NCBI GenBank assembly: GCA_903813345.2
Contig: CAIIXF020000005.1
Location: forward strand, 11,103,375-11,167,374
Direction of reading: 5' to 3'
DNA: 64,000 nt
DNA from: Owenia fusiformis
Taxonomy: Eukaryota > Annelida > Polychaeta > Sabellida > Oweniidae
In this document: positions 24,401 through 33,900 of the stretch, one piece after another
Layout: each line of letters starts with the position of its first letter
How positions within the stretch are numbered: the stretch's first letter is position 1
The notes under the pieces: generated by a model
What the model saw: only the letters and a program-made list of their open reading frames with translations
The model's database searches: none
What the model was told of the DNA's origin: nothing
Translations under genes and position numbers: made by a program

Positions 24401-27400
24401 TCGATGTATCAATCTTATATCATCCTTTGTTAATTACGGGCTTACAAGATCACACGGTACTAACTTCGACCGTTAATTTGAATTTTTGGCCTACCAGATA
24501 TTTGAAAATCAAAGATTGTGAGTCTCATACTGCACCATTTTTCTTCAAAATTGTTACATTCAAAGCATAACAAAAATGCCTTTCTGTCGATGCATTGCTT
24601 TATTGTAAATAGTCCCTCGTTTTAGCAGCGTTTGGTCCCCAGGTATGAGAAGGCCTTCTCACAGCTTGGAACCCAAATGCTGCAGAAAATAGGGACTTTG
24701 TATAACAGACTAATGTATCAAAAGAAAGGCATTTTTGTTATACTTTGAATGGAACAATTTTGAAGAAAAATGGTGCAGTATGAGACTGGCAATCCTTGGT
24801 TTTCAATCGTCTGGTAGGTCAAAAATTCAAATTAACAGTTGAAGTTAATACCACGTGCAAATGCTTTATGTGTAGATAGGGCTGATATAAGACTACATGT
24901 ACATGTATTTCTCTTTATTCCTTGTTGGATGTTGGTTAGCTATGAAAAACAATATTATTGTAATGTTCTGATATTATTTTAGTATTAGGTGTGCTTGTTT
25001 AGGTGATTGGTTTATCGACAAATAAAGTTGCATGGGCATAGGATGAGGGTCCAAAAATAAGTGGGTCAAATTTTTAAAAATGAAGCAAAATGTTCAGTTT
25101 TAGTAAAAACTGTCAAATTATTTTATAAAATACTTCCTCATCGTTTAACTGTGCCAATGAGTTTTGTGACATAATGGTTATTTTTATGAATATTTTATAG
25201 GTTGAAAATATATGATTAAAAACATTGAGAACTAAGTAGGAGCTTTCCATGCACATTTTTCATTATTTTATTGATGTCAAATGTTACTAAAGGCAAAATT
25301 ATAAGTAAACCACATAAACATATTTTGTTGATCTTTAGCTTAAAGTTTTACCTTTGAACCTCTGAAGTAGAGTCGCCTTCTTTTGAAGTTTAAGGCTCAA
25401 TTGAATGTTAGCAACTTTGGTTTGAAAAACATGTAAGATTTTCTACTTGTTGTAGTTTTGTGTCTAATTGCACAATTTCAGTTGAAAAACCCTGCTTCTG
25501 ATCTTTATTTTGGTCAAGTATACAAATATGCATATGTACGAGTATAGTCTGCATATATTGATAAGGATTTCCATGTATAACCAGCCACACATTCTGATAC
25601 TCATAGTATCTTTCTGTTTCACCTGAAACATCTCAGGGCTGAGAAGATTTGAGATGTCATGGTTTATCATGATGCCAGTCACACCATCATCTGAGTATTT
25701 AGGTGATTTTCCAGTTTTTAGTTGTTGGAATTTAAAACAGCTTTTATTGCATTATCCTGTTACGCTATGTGAGGTACTTGCAGATGTTTTGATTGGATGT
25801 ATTCAAAAACAAAGAACTGTTTCAGATTTAAAGAGGGTAAGGTAACAATAAAACACATTGATATATTCTGTTTGTGAAAGGTTTGAAGGATAGTAAATTA
25901 TACTCTATTGGTGGTCTGTCATAGTTCTGATTTATTAGAGTCTCTCTTAATCTAACACTTGTGCTCTATTGCAAGGTAGTAGAGACTGTAAATCCCACAA
26001 TAGTCTGTCATTGTTAAATTGAATTTTCATATTTAGTACCTATGATGCATTCTGATAGTCATAACATCTTTCTGTTTCACCAGAAACATCTCAGGAAATG
26101 AGATGTCATGATTTATCATGATGCCTTTAATGACACATCTAGGATCTACATGCATTGTAAAATATATAATCATGTGCATGTATTCATCTATAATTTCCTT
26201 CAAGGTATACTAGATGTATGAGATACAGTAAAACCTGTAAAACCTAGTGAACAACTTGTGTAATACGATATTTATTGTAATACTATCAGTTATTACACGT
26301 TTCAGCATGTGATACGGGAAATATTCCACGAAAGTAAAAATTGTATAACCACGAAAGCGCAGCTTGAGTGGTGATACTTTTTTACTGAGTGGAATATTTC
26401 CCGTATCACATTCGCTGAAACGTGTGATGACGATTTTATCACATACTATGTAGAAATTTAGTGACTTGATTGGTAAGCTTTCTTTGTCGTTCTAACTTCT
26501 GGTTCCTCAAATGACGAATTCATCATTTCTAAGAAATAGTAACATAGCCTATATGTGACGTCATTTTGAATTAGGAAAGAATAGAATGAAGTTGTATGAC
26601 GTCATTTCGTTACCAAAGACAACATGTGGTGTGCTCGTATCATATGAAATTTATGTGATACAGGAAATACGTCATAGAAAGCAGCCAATCAAATCACTAG
26701 ATTTATACATAGTATCTGATAATATATATTATTATAAACCTAGTGAACATCTATGGATCCACACAGTTGGTAGGTGTTCACTGAAGGTAGGTGTTCACTA
26801 CAGAGAGGGAATTTTATACAGGAGTCAATGTAAAATGTGTCTTCTAGTGGTGTTCACTAAACACAGGTGTTCACTGGAGAGAGGTGTTTACTAAGACAGG
26901 TTTACTATACATACTTTTCATTTCGTATATCAGCTTCAGCCTCGAGGGAATTGTGCATTCTGCATGTCTGTTGATCTCAAACTCATCTCCTTTCATTTCC
27001 TTACCTGTAAAATTGACTGATTGAGATAAAGGTTTGTGATATACCAGGTGCAATCCATTGAATTCAGTCACCTTATTAATAAAGCATTAGAATTTGATGG
27101 TGATGCTAGATTATTTGTATTATTGTGTAGGTATATGTGCTGGTCTGTGGCATGCTTGGGAATATATGGTATATGAGGGGTGATCAATAAGTAGTTGATG
27201 CTTTTTTACAGAGATGCTTTTAATAGACCAATTCCTTCGATTTTCTTACCAGTGATACATCATAATAATGCTTAATATTGTCATCTTGATCCATCAAGGT
27301 ACTTCAAACTGTATATCTTAGAGGAAGTGGTAGAATATACCGTTACTATTTGTTCCTGAAAACTGGATTAGATAATAATTATCGCTTTGGTTTTATTAAC

Positions 27401-30400
27401 AAAACATATGCTGTTTTGAAATGTAAGAAATAGGCTTTTTTATTAAGTGTAACTGTATGCTGTGCTTTGACTAACAATGTTTGTATTACATGTAATATGT
27501 TAATAATGTAATATATATACAGGCTGTATGACATAAAATTTCAAATGCATTCTTCCAAAGTATGAGGATTTTTTGTGGACAGTGTTCAGCAGTTGACGCT
27601 TGTTGTCAGGTGGTTGGTGTTCAGCATTTGTAACAAATGGCAGGTGGTGAAATTGTTCATGTTCATGCCTTGTTTTCAAGATATTTTGATATAAATCCAA
27701 TCTACCCAACAGCACCTGAGACCATCTACCTATTGCAATGAAACACAGTAATAATGTTCAACGTGAATAAGTCTTTCTCCATTGTACCCCCCCTCCCCAA
27801 CTAACAGACACACCCTAGTCATTGGTTTCACGAGGAGCAGACAATAGGCTATTTTCACTGGTTGGTTTTAGCAAAACTGCCTTTAAAGATTTGATGAATT
27901 TTGCAACTCTTCATGTTTGTCAGAAATTATATTGAAACTCTGATAGTGAATACCCTAGTATTCCTCTGCACCCAGGCCATCCCCCCGCCCTCTTTCATGC
28001 AGTTTTTCACCATTCTGAGCACTTTTTAATTGATTTTGGGCCAAAGTTGTCAAATATGACCCCCTGGAATTTCTGGAAAAAGTGTCTCCCTTTTGGTAAA
28101 ATCTGGCTGTGAGCATGGTACCAATCTCTATCTCTCTAACAGGTCGGGGGATACACATTATGATAAATCAGAGTCTTCTATAGCTTCTTTCTAGTTGAAG
28201 GCAAAAAGATATGAAGAGTATCAGGATGGGGGATGCAGAAGCTTGATTAAAGACACAATTGGCACATAAGATTTTGCCTTATATTACCTTATTAAGTTGC
28301 ATTGAAAGCATTCTGAATGCTGAGACATTTGGTCTATGAAGGTATTCCATCTATGACTGCAGGAATATGGTATATAATTAGTATACAGACAATTATGAGT
28401 AATAATATTAATATCAAATGTGTAAAATGATGCTTATAATCCCCTGGTATCATTCATACTATTAAACCAATGCATTCCAGCTTCCGTCATATGATATACA
28501 TTGATGGATCAAAATGGGTTTAATTTGAATCATGTTGATATTGTTTATCACAGTTATACACTGTTAATTAGGAGGTAATTGCTGCCATTATTTGCATTGT
28601 GTTTTTATGACATTTTTATAGGTTATTACAGGTTAGACTGATATTATGAGAATATGTGATACAAACGTATTGGTGTCAGTATTATTTTTGTCAAACAGCT
28701 ATGAAGATGCCATCTTTATAGAATGTAGTGATGTAGATGGTAGAGATACAAACAACAACCCATCATGAATACACATACCAAAGAGAATAATTTTGAGATC
28801 ATGAATAAATAACATTTTCATATGTCAGTTCATTAGTCAGTTTTCTGGACAGTTTCATCTTCCTATTCTTCTGTCCACTAACCTTGGCATGTGGATCAAT
28901 TTTCATTTTTCATATTTTTTATTTATTTATATTTATCTGTAACATTATTTGATATTATCTTATTAATTGTTTCAGAGGAGATCTACTCCCATGTGCCACA
29001 GCTCCACCTTACAGAGCCAGCTCCTGACTACTCAACTGAAGAGATTAATCACAATGGTAGGTATATTCCAGTGGTACTTTATCTTGGTACTGTAAGTACA
29101 GGGTGACAAAAAAACTAGAACCCACTTAAGTCTCAATTAGTCTCCAAATGAGGCACGTTTAGATAATGTGCTCCAAATCTGCACTATGACGTTGGATGCA
29201 GAGCTGGATTCTTCTTGCAATATTGTCAATAACCATTGAATGGACTCATTGGAGGTGTGGGGTGTGGCACCATCTTGTTGGAACCATTGCTGGTCCCTTT
29301 TCAAATCACGACGTCTATCAAGCGAACGGTAGGGATGTAGTGTTCTGTTTTGACTGTTGATTCTGTCAATATTGTCTTGAGTTCTGGCAGACCTCTGTCT
29401 TTGTTGGTTTTACAGTTCCTTTTGAATCAAACTTTTGTACAAACCTAAAGATCTGTGACTTGCAAGGGCTCTTCTTGTCCTGTGATCTCTCCTTTAGGCA
29501 GTTTGTGTCTCTTTATAGGATTTTGTCTCGATATACTTTCTCACAATATAAGTCTTTTCTTCTGTCATCCATGGCATGATTAATATCTAAGCTACAGTTC
29601 TCATTATGGTATCATTTTGTCTTGCATTTAGTCCAGTTTCTACCTTAAAAAATGAAGAATGTAGGTATAATACTTTCCAAGTAATTTGATGATTTATGGG
29701 TTCCAGTTTTTTTGTCACCCTTTACTTTCTAATGGTATATGCACTTTCTATTCCCTTCTTACTTTTCTCTGGAAATATTTTCAACAAAATAGTTTTCAAA
29801 TTTTCAAAATGTATTACTTTTTGATGAGTATAATCCCAAAGGTATTACTGGTATGTACATTCGCTTTATATTCTGTTTGATATTTTAAAGGTTTTCTTAG
29901 TTCTTAAGACATTGTGATAACAAGTGTTTTTCTAGTTAAATCATACACTGTAAAAGTAAATAATGCATGATTTTTTGATGCATTCTGCACTCATAATTTT
30001 ATGACTATAATTAAACTGTAATAAATAATGAAGTTCAAATGAAATGAACCGTTAAAGTACACTAGCGTGTAATACTGAACAACTCTATTTACAGGGGAAA
30101 TGTCAAAAATTTAAGACTTGACCTCGACTAATTTTCCAGGTTCTGCTAAGCATTCCCACCACTTGTCTTTAAAATAGAGAATACATTTCCAGGTACTTCT
30201 AAGCATTCTCGCTCAGTGAGTGAACCTGGTAAGCCTGTTGGTCTGATATCAGGTCACAAATTACACAACCCATGTATGGAATCAAGGGAACGCATGCAGT
30301 TACATAAAGAACTACTTCATAAAACTAAAACGTAAGTAAACCCATGTAATAATTGTAAGGTAGGCTCACATTAAGTCATTATGTAGTACCCTTCATATAC

Positions 30401-31446
30401 CAACACAAACACCATCTCAAAGATAAGAAAATATAAAATGGAAAGCAAAGACTGGAGACTGCCGAATCTGAACTCAACAAAACAGACCAAAAGTTTTTGT
30501 AATGCCAGGTGTTCACGTTTTAAAAAAAAATGAAGTCCATGTTAGATTGAAAAAATGGGACTTAAAAAAATTGTGCACATGGGATATCACAATACCTTAT
30601 ACTGTTTATCCTGTTGCTCTCTATGTCTTGATAAGGCTTTTTTAGCTAAATATTTAGTAGGAATGAAGACATTTTGTTTCTTTTCAGAGGTGACCCACTG
30701 ATAAAACAGAAAAGTGAGCTGGAGAGAACTATGTTAAATCGTCGAGAAACTCAGCGGAAAAAAGAATGGGAGGACAAAGTGAATAGTAAACGCACAAGCT
30801 TCGATAAAAAATTAGAAGAACAAAAACTCAAATTAGAACAGGTATCATTTAAGAAATCTTTGCTTTGATGTTACCAGAAAATTGTTTTCTCAATGTAATT
30901 TTATTATTAATTCATATTTAACTGCGACCTGCTTCTCAAAATAGTATGAATTAAATCTCCTCATTTTTAATTGTTTTCTGTGTTAAGTACAGTAAGAATC
31001 ATCGTTCACATTGATTTTTAAAATGCTTTCTCTCCTTTATGTTGAACTTACTCCTAGATCTAATCTCCCAAGTTTTAGAAAAGGTCAAATAGAATAATTA
31101 CAGTTGTATATTCATAAACTATATCTATATAGCTGATTGCCTTTCCAAAGGGATCATATCAACACATCAATGCACAGCAAACACAATGTTAATTTCATTT
31201 GGTTATGGGTCAGATTTGAGCCAGTTTTGTTCAATTGCTAATATAAACTGCCATAGATTAATGATTTGCATGCATTTATGTTTTGATGTGATCTCAGATC
31301 TAAGTAGAACTCATATACTTACTCTCTAAAATTTTGAATTTACATTTCAGTTTGAACACAATACTGGAGTTATTGAAGAAGAGGACACTTTACAAAAGCC
31401 TGAATTTTTAAAAGTCCATGCTAAAATACGGACTAAGTCAAAGTGA
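12286..31446 (+). CDS. SH3 domain plus FAM107 (DUF1151) domain protein, eight coding exons
   Basis: The exons are 12286-12471, 15219-15263, 21777-21852, 23963-24187, 28976-29056, 30193-30331, 30688-30841 and 31351-31446. All introns are GT-AG and the phases (0,0,1,1,1,2,0) agree, giving 333 aa with TGA at 31444. Residues 1-62 are an SH3 domain. Residues 103-200 are Pro/Ser-rich then acidic and contain two similar tyrosine motifs (EPDYNT and PDYSTEE). Residues from about 226 to 333 are a FAM107 domain with the conserved helical core and the terminal KPEFLKVHAKIR, the counterpart of vertebrate EFxKVRENLR. Vertebrate FAM107A/B (about 131-144 aa) bind actin and have no SH3. The role inferred is an actin-linked adaptor. 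A TAG lies in frame 18 bases upstream of the ATG-proximal leader, supporting the start. Further exons in the 6.5-kb intron 2 cannot be excluded. Confidence 0.85.
12510..12562 (+). mobile_element. 5' fragment of the CAGGCCTGTCAACT element (copy 4)
   Basis: The sequence from CAGGCCTGTCAAGCTGG to ACAAATGTTGAA matches the left end of copies 1 and 2. It stops at the insertion point of the 747-bp foldback, and its continuation is not visible on the other side. Confidence 0.65.
12571..13317. mobile_element. Foldback element, 747 bp, 8-bp TSD
   Basis: Two arms of about 330 bp, near-perfect reverse complements, enclose a loop of about 85 bp. The ends are TTATCCCGTTCCAG and its complement. The 8-bp duplication CCTGCACC sits at 12563-12570 and 13318-13325. 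An 8-bp target fits hAT or P superfamilies. Open frames on either strand inside are mirror images created by the palindrome, not genes. Confidence 0.88.
13336..13525 (+). mobile_element. GGCGGATCCAG-type MITE, diverged copy
   Basis: It begins ACAGGCGGATCCAGAAG and continues with words shared with 57127-57331 (GGCAAATTTTGAGT, TGATAACTTGGCC, GAGCCCCTTCAAAAT, GGGGCCC). The right terminus is lost. Confidence 0.6.
13655..14373 (+). mobile_element. TGTCACCAC MITE interrupted by a foldback
   Basis: Left fragments (GGTGGTCAGTGTGTTAGGG, TTTGGTGTTTGG) and the right end (CTGTAACAAATGGCAGATGG then TGACATTTTG) match the 39097-39242 family. The segment 13714-14335 is inserted between them. Confidence 0.55.
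13714..14335. mobile_element. Foldback element with tRNA-like loop
   Basis: Arms of about 110 bp (CCCCATAAATGTAGGGTCG at left, its complement ending ACATTTATGGGG at right; inner portions include CCTCCTACCTCGTACCCACC) enclose about 330 bp. The loop holds a B-box-like GGGTTCGATTCCCAC at about 13919-13934, so a tRNA-derived piece may have been captured. Confidence 0.65.
15219..15263 (+). CDS. Exon 2 of the SH3-FAM107 gene
   Basis: Acceptor TATTTCAG, then 15 codons (FHEKKIGKLLPENYK), then donor GTGAGT. Phase is 0 on both sides. It extends the SH3 C-terminal edge with a short basic tail. Confidence 0.8.
15434..16047. mobile_element. TA-target MITE with CTGTAAAACGGGT ends
   Basis: The ends are CTGTAAAACGGGT and its complement, with TA on each side (15432-15433, 16048-16049). 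The body contains many GCTAAAAT words and an internal tandem duplication of about 70 bp (15705-15835, unit start AAAAAATCAACGATTT). It is non-coding and fits Tc1/mariner. Confidence 0.75.
16321..16412. mobile_element. Short CAGTAAAACTTGT-type MITE
   Basis: It starts ACAGTAAAACTTGTCGAAG and has the GTTCCA/AGAACACC internal pairing. It is related in style to 31983-32053. The boundaries are uncertain. Confidence 0.4.
16413..20060 (+). other. Intron 2, unfeatured part
   Basis: This is AT-rich intron sequence. I found no exon with matching phase 0 on both sides and no clear repeat apart from local low-complexity at 19340-19400 (GGGGGTGAGGGG-like). Confidence 0.5.
20062..20234. mobile_element. CAGGCCCGTAGCCA-ended MITE, copy A
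   Basis: Inverted ends CAGGCCCGTAGCCA and TGGCTGCGGGCCTG lie 173 bp apart. The body words (GCAGTTTTTCACCCTTTT, TTGTCAAATGTGAACCCC) recur in 27990-28118 and 42870-43065. Confidence 0.75.
21370..21611 (+). promoter_or_regulatory. Candidate internal promoter and 5' leader
   Basis: An ETS-like GCGGAAGTG at 21391-21399 precedes a strong donor (CAG|GTGAGT, exon end 21473). A TATATAAA box at 21488-21495 sits 117 bases before ATG 21612. Either could start a shorter transcript. This is inference from motifs only. Confidence 0.35.
21612..21732 (+). CDS. Candidate alternative first exon of the FAM107 gene
   Basis: The frame from ATG 21612 (MGKLDEDAPSGHIECADN, continuing to SHENFD) ends at donor G|GTAAGA with phase 1. 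That fits the acceptor at 23963, and joining it to exons 4-8 would give about 271 aa without SH3. An in-frame TAA lies just upstream (21606-21608), so the frame must start here unless it is an internal exon entered with phase 1. It cannot be spliced to 21777, because the join gives an immediate stop and a 44-base intron. Confidence 0.45.
21777..21852 (+). CDS. Exon 3 of the SH3-FAM107 gene
   Basis: Acceptor GTGTATTTCCAG, then SEREGHIQTLRDMDDKNN through NALP plus one base, then donor GTATGT. It enters in phase 0 (matching exon 2) and leaves in phase 1 (matching exon 4). It is short, charged and not domain-forming. Confidence 0.65.
23963..24187 (+). CDS. Exon 4: Pro/Ser-rich then acidic linker
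   Basis: Acceptor CTCCTTCAG. The reading starts PASPSVTRPPSSPISPSTHT, with a PxxP-rich stretch that could bind SH3 domains, possibly its own. It then passes DPEPDYNTVNDH and an Asp/Glu-rich run to PPVFVKYDDWNLNHKL. Donor G|GTAAAA, phase 1. Confidence 0.78.
24456..24852. mobile_element. Diverged foldback element
   Basis: Arms of about 190 bp (GGTACTAACTTCGACCG at left, complement ending GTTGAAGTTAATACC at right) include the paired blocks ATTTTTCTTCAAAATTGTTACATT and AACAATTTTGAAGAAAAAT, given here as ATTTTTCTTCAAAATTGTT and AACAATTTTGAAGAAAAAT. It is not coding. Confidence 0.7.
25596..26130 (+). repeat. Spaced direct repeat of about 90 bp
   Basis: The units at 25596-25680 and 26049-26130 share TATCTTTCTGTTTCACC, GAAACATCTCAGG and GAGATGTCATG with TTTATCATGATGCC. 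They look like an old segmental duplication in intron 4. Confidence 0.65.
26291..26428. mobile_element. Palindromic MITE
   Basis: The inverted halves pair as TATTACACGTTTCAGC with GCTGAAACGTGTGATGA, and as GTGATACGGGAAATATTCCAC with its complement. The loop is about 50 bp. A pair of TGACGTCA sites lies downstream at about 26558 and 26599. Confidence 0.65.
26745..26912. mobile_element. AGGTGTTCACT-rich MITE
   Basis: AAACCTAGTGAACATCTATGG opens it and AGACAGGTTTACTATA closes it. AGGTGTTCACT recurs four times inside. It is related to the compact copy at 31983-32053. Confidence 0.55.
27568..27651 (+). mobile_element. TGTCACCAC-ended MITE, partial copy
   Basis: It has the right-end words TTGGTGTTCAGCATTTG and TAACAAATGGCAGGTGGTGA, while the left end is eroded. 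Confidence 0.55.
27990..28118 (+). mobile_element. CGTAGCCA-family MITE, copy C, decayed
   Basis: The body words CATGCAGTTTTTCACCATTCTGAGCAC (seen here as CATGCAGTTTTTCACC and TTCTGAGCAC) and GTTGTCAAATATGACCCCC match copies A and B. The termini are degraded. Confidence 0.5.
28976..29056 (+). CDS. Exon 5 of the SH3-FAM107 gene
   Basis: Acceptor TTGTTTCAG, then EIYSHVPQLHLTEPAPDYST and EEINHN, then donor G|GTAGGT. Phase is 1 on both sides. The segment EPAPDYST echoes EPDYNT of exon 4, and EIYSHVP is a possible SH2-type tyrosine site. Confidence 0.78.
29099..29722 (-). mobile_element. Tc1/mariner element remnant with transposase fragment
   Basis: The inverted ends (CAGGGTGACAAAAAAACTAG on the left; TTTTTTTGTCACCCTTT on the right) are flanked by TA. 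The minus strand near 29140-29325 reads WFQQDGATPHTSNESIQWL and on to RASFGD with a stop. This is the second-aspartate region of a mariner-like transposase. The rest is deleted, so the copy is dead. It lies in intron 5. Confidence 0.85.
30130..30170 (+). pseudogene. Duplicated acceptor and start of exon 6 (decoy)
   Basis: TTTTCCAGGTTCTGCTAAGC lies 53 bases upstream of the true TTTCCAGGTACTTCTAAGC and copies the acceptor and first codons. Read in the gene's phase it meets TAG within 13 codons, so use of this site would truncate the protein. Confidence 0.6.
30193..30331 (+). CDS. Exon 6: start of FAM107 domain
   Basis: It encodes TSKHSRSVSEPGKPVGLISG then HKLHNPCMESRERMQLHKEL and LHKTK. The LHNP, then RxxLHKELL pattern is the N-terminal part of the FAM107 domain. 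It enters in phase 1 and leaves in phase 2 at donor AC|GTAAGT. Confidence 0.82.
30688..30841 (+). CDS. Exon 7: helical core of FAM107 domain
   Basis: It reads GDPLIKQKSELERTMLNRR then ETQRKKEWEDKVNSKRTSF and DKKLEEQKLKLEQ. This is a long charged helix, corresponding to KPELQxVLExRRxxQ in vertebrate FAM107. Acceptor TTTTTCAG-type, donor CAG|GTATCA, phase 0. Confidence 0.85.
31351..31446 (+). CDS. Exon 8: FAM107 C-terminus and stop
   Basis: Acceptor TACATTTCAG, then FEHNTGVIEEEDTLQ and KPEFLKVHAKIRTKSK, then TGA. The acidic spacer followed by PEFxKVxxxxR is the family's C-terminal signature. Confidence 0.85.
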   Translation, partial: FEHNTGVIEEEDTLQKPEFLKVHAKIRTKSK

Positions 31447-33650
31447 GATTATATTGCAGAACTCACCCTTGAATGTTTGCAGTGTTAGTGAAGGTACCAT
31501 TCGTATATAGCAGCATGCCACAAAAAGACAACTTATAACAATTTTATTTTTATTAAATTGATTTAATGTTTAACTTATACAATGTATATACAATGTGAGG
31601 TGTGGGCTTAATTCTATCTCATTCTGTATTTATTTATATGCCAGTTTGATAGTCATTATATTGGTCCCACCAAGAATTAACATATACTTTATATGGGATA
31701 AAAACAATGCAATAGTCTTATGCTGGTGTAACTATTAAGCCATTGATAATCATTGAAAAATGTGTAAAGCACATTATTTTTCTTGAAATTGGCGGTCAGC
31801 AAAGTTGAACTAAATATGCTGGTAACACAAGTGGAATCATTATTTTGGGGGAGCAGTCGGTAAAGATAAAGAAATTGACATAGACTGTTTTAAAAATGCA
31901 AATTAAGCATTTACATTGGTGCATTTTTGTCACCCTTAGGACAGATTATACTTTCTAATGTATTTTATAAACTTGGGATATACAGTAAAACCTGTCATAG
32001 TGAACACCTCTCTCAAGAGAGGTTCCATAGGTGTTCACCGAATACTGGTTTTACTACATGTGTAGTTCTTTTCATAGACAACAAAAACATACCACCATCA
32101 AGTTTCATCAATATGGGTTAACACTTCTCATAATGCCAAACCAAGTGCAGACAATGAGTCTCATGAACAACCAATCATAACAGTAAGGAATGGTCATGTG
32201 ACTATTTGGTACAATATCTTACCAATCTTGTAACAGGAAATAGTCATGTGACCATTGAGTGGTTCACCATATGGAAAAAGTTAATATATTGATATATGTC
32301 CATAAAATTTATTATTTACGAAATTTATGAAAATTTGACAATTTTTACAAAGAAGTAAGCTTTAACTGACAAAAATCCTGCTGATTTAAATTTTTTGGCA
32401 AGGGAGGGGGTCATTCTGAAAAGTAATCAATTACATTTTTGGACAAATATCTGATAGACTTGGTCCCTTAAACATACATGTAGACTGTGTAAATTAATAT
32501 AGGCATATATGATATATAAGATATGCCAAGTCCATTTAGTTGAGATTAACTATTGTTAACAATATCAGAGAAACATATGTATGACATTTAGAATTATGTC
32601 AAAGGATTTCTTTATTTTGTTATAAATTGGTATAATGTTGAAATGTGTTTTAATATATTATATTATGTACATTCCATAGCAGCTTCTTCAAGGTATTAAA
32701 GTTTATAATTATGATATATCTTGTTCGTATAATTTGACTAAAGATTAATGCCTGTTTACTTGTGAATGAGACATGGTTGTGAGGACTATTCATATTTTAC
32801 ATGTAACAATATTTGGTGATTTATAGAGAATTGTAAATGGATTCCATGGAAAGATTTTGTTTATATAGCAGAATATTGTACAATGCCTTATATGGAGAAA
32901 ATTTCAGACAATGATAAACTTTAAGGTGCAATATCTATTGAGTAAAGCATTGTATTTTTATCATTGTTATAAGATGTGGGGTCAAAATGTCAATGTTTTC
33001 TTTCTCAAAGAACTAATTTAATGAATGCTTAGACCCTCACAGCTCATCTCATCTGTCAAATCTTATCATTTCATTATCGCCTACTTAATATGCAGTATTT
33101 TCTATGTTGGACTCTCACCCTCGCCCAAATTTGATTATTTCATGAATAAATGCCACATTGATGTTTGACCCTACATCTAAGGTGAACTCACTCCTCTGAG
33201 AGATTATGAAGCTGTATAATGTCTCCTTGGCTAACATATCAAGAGCTACTATATTGAATATTAAAGCTTTATTTAGATGTGTTCATATATAGCCTGTTTC
33301 TTGTAATTTTTTCCAAATCGCTAAATTTTTCAGTTTTCTTTTCACAGCATTCCATATGATTTGTACGTATAACCTTACTAATATATTCTAATTTAGTGAG
33401 AAGCCACGACTGGACACATTTGAAATTAAGAGTAAGATTTTATGGATTTCAAACATGCATATTTTTTTTTAATTTTGATTTACGTACATGGAAATGTTTT
33501 CATTTACCACTTATACCACATTACCACCATTATATAACATATTAAATGTAATTTGAATTGAGCTTCCAATATGACATCTGATTATGAGATGTGTATATGC
33601 TCCACAAGTGCATTAGTATATAAAGTTGTACAGTACATTTGTTTTGAGAT
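31447..33650 (+). other. Probable 3' UTR and flank of the SH3-FAM107 gene
   Basis: This AT-rich noncoding stretch directly follows the stop codon. The first convincing AATAAA is at 33145-33150; ATTAAA variants occur earlier. Apart from the MITE at 31983-32053 I see nothing else. Confidence 0.4.
31983..32053. mobile_element. Compact CAGTAAAACCTGTCATAG MITE
   Basis: It is a 71-bp near-palindrome: CAGTAAAACCTGTCATAGTG, an AGGTGTTCAC pair inside, then CTGGTTTTACT. TA lies before it. It may form a hairpin in the 3' UTR of the upstream gene. Confidence 0.7.
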
Positions 33651-33900
33651 GGGTCAGGTCCGTATATTATGGATCAGGATCAGATATTATGGGACAGGTT
33701 CAGATATTATGGGTCTGGTTCAGATGTTATGGTTCAGGTTCAGATATTATGGGCCAGGTTCAGATATTATGGGTCCGGTCCATAAATTATGGGTCAGGTT
33801 CAGATATTATGGGTCAGATTCAGATATTATGGATCAGGTTCAGATATTATGGGTCAGGATCAGATATTATGGGTCAGGTTCAGATATTATGGGCCAGATT
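33651..33900 (+). repeat. 20-bp minisatellite, about 12.5 units
   Basis: The unit GGGTCAGGTTCAGATATTAT repeats in strict 20-base register from 33651, with scattered substitutions and a truncated last unit. Open frames here only mirror the repeat. Confidence 0.95.

Noticed and set aside
33651-33900. CRISPR array
   Set aside because: Units are contiguous with no unique spacers, and the context is animal DNA.
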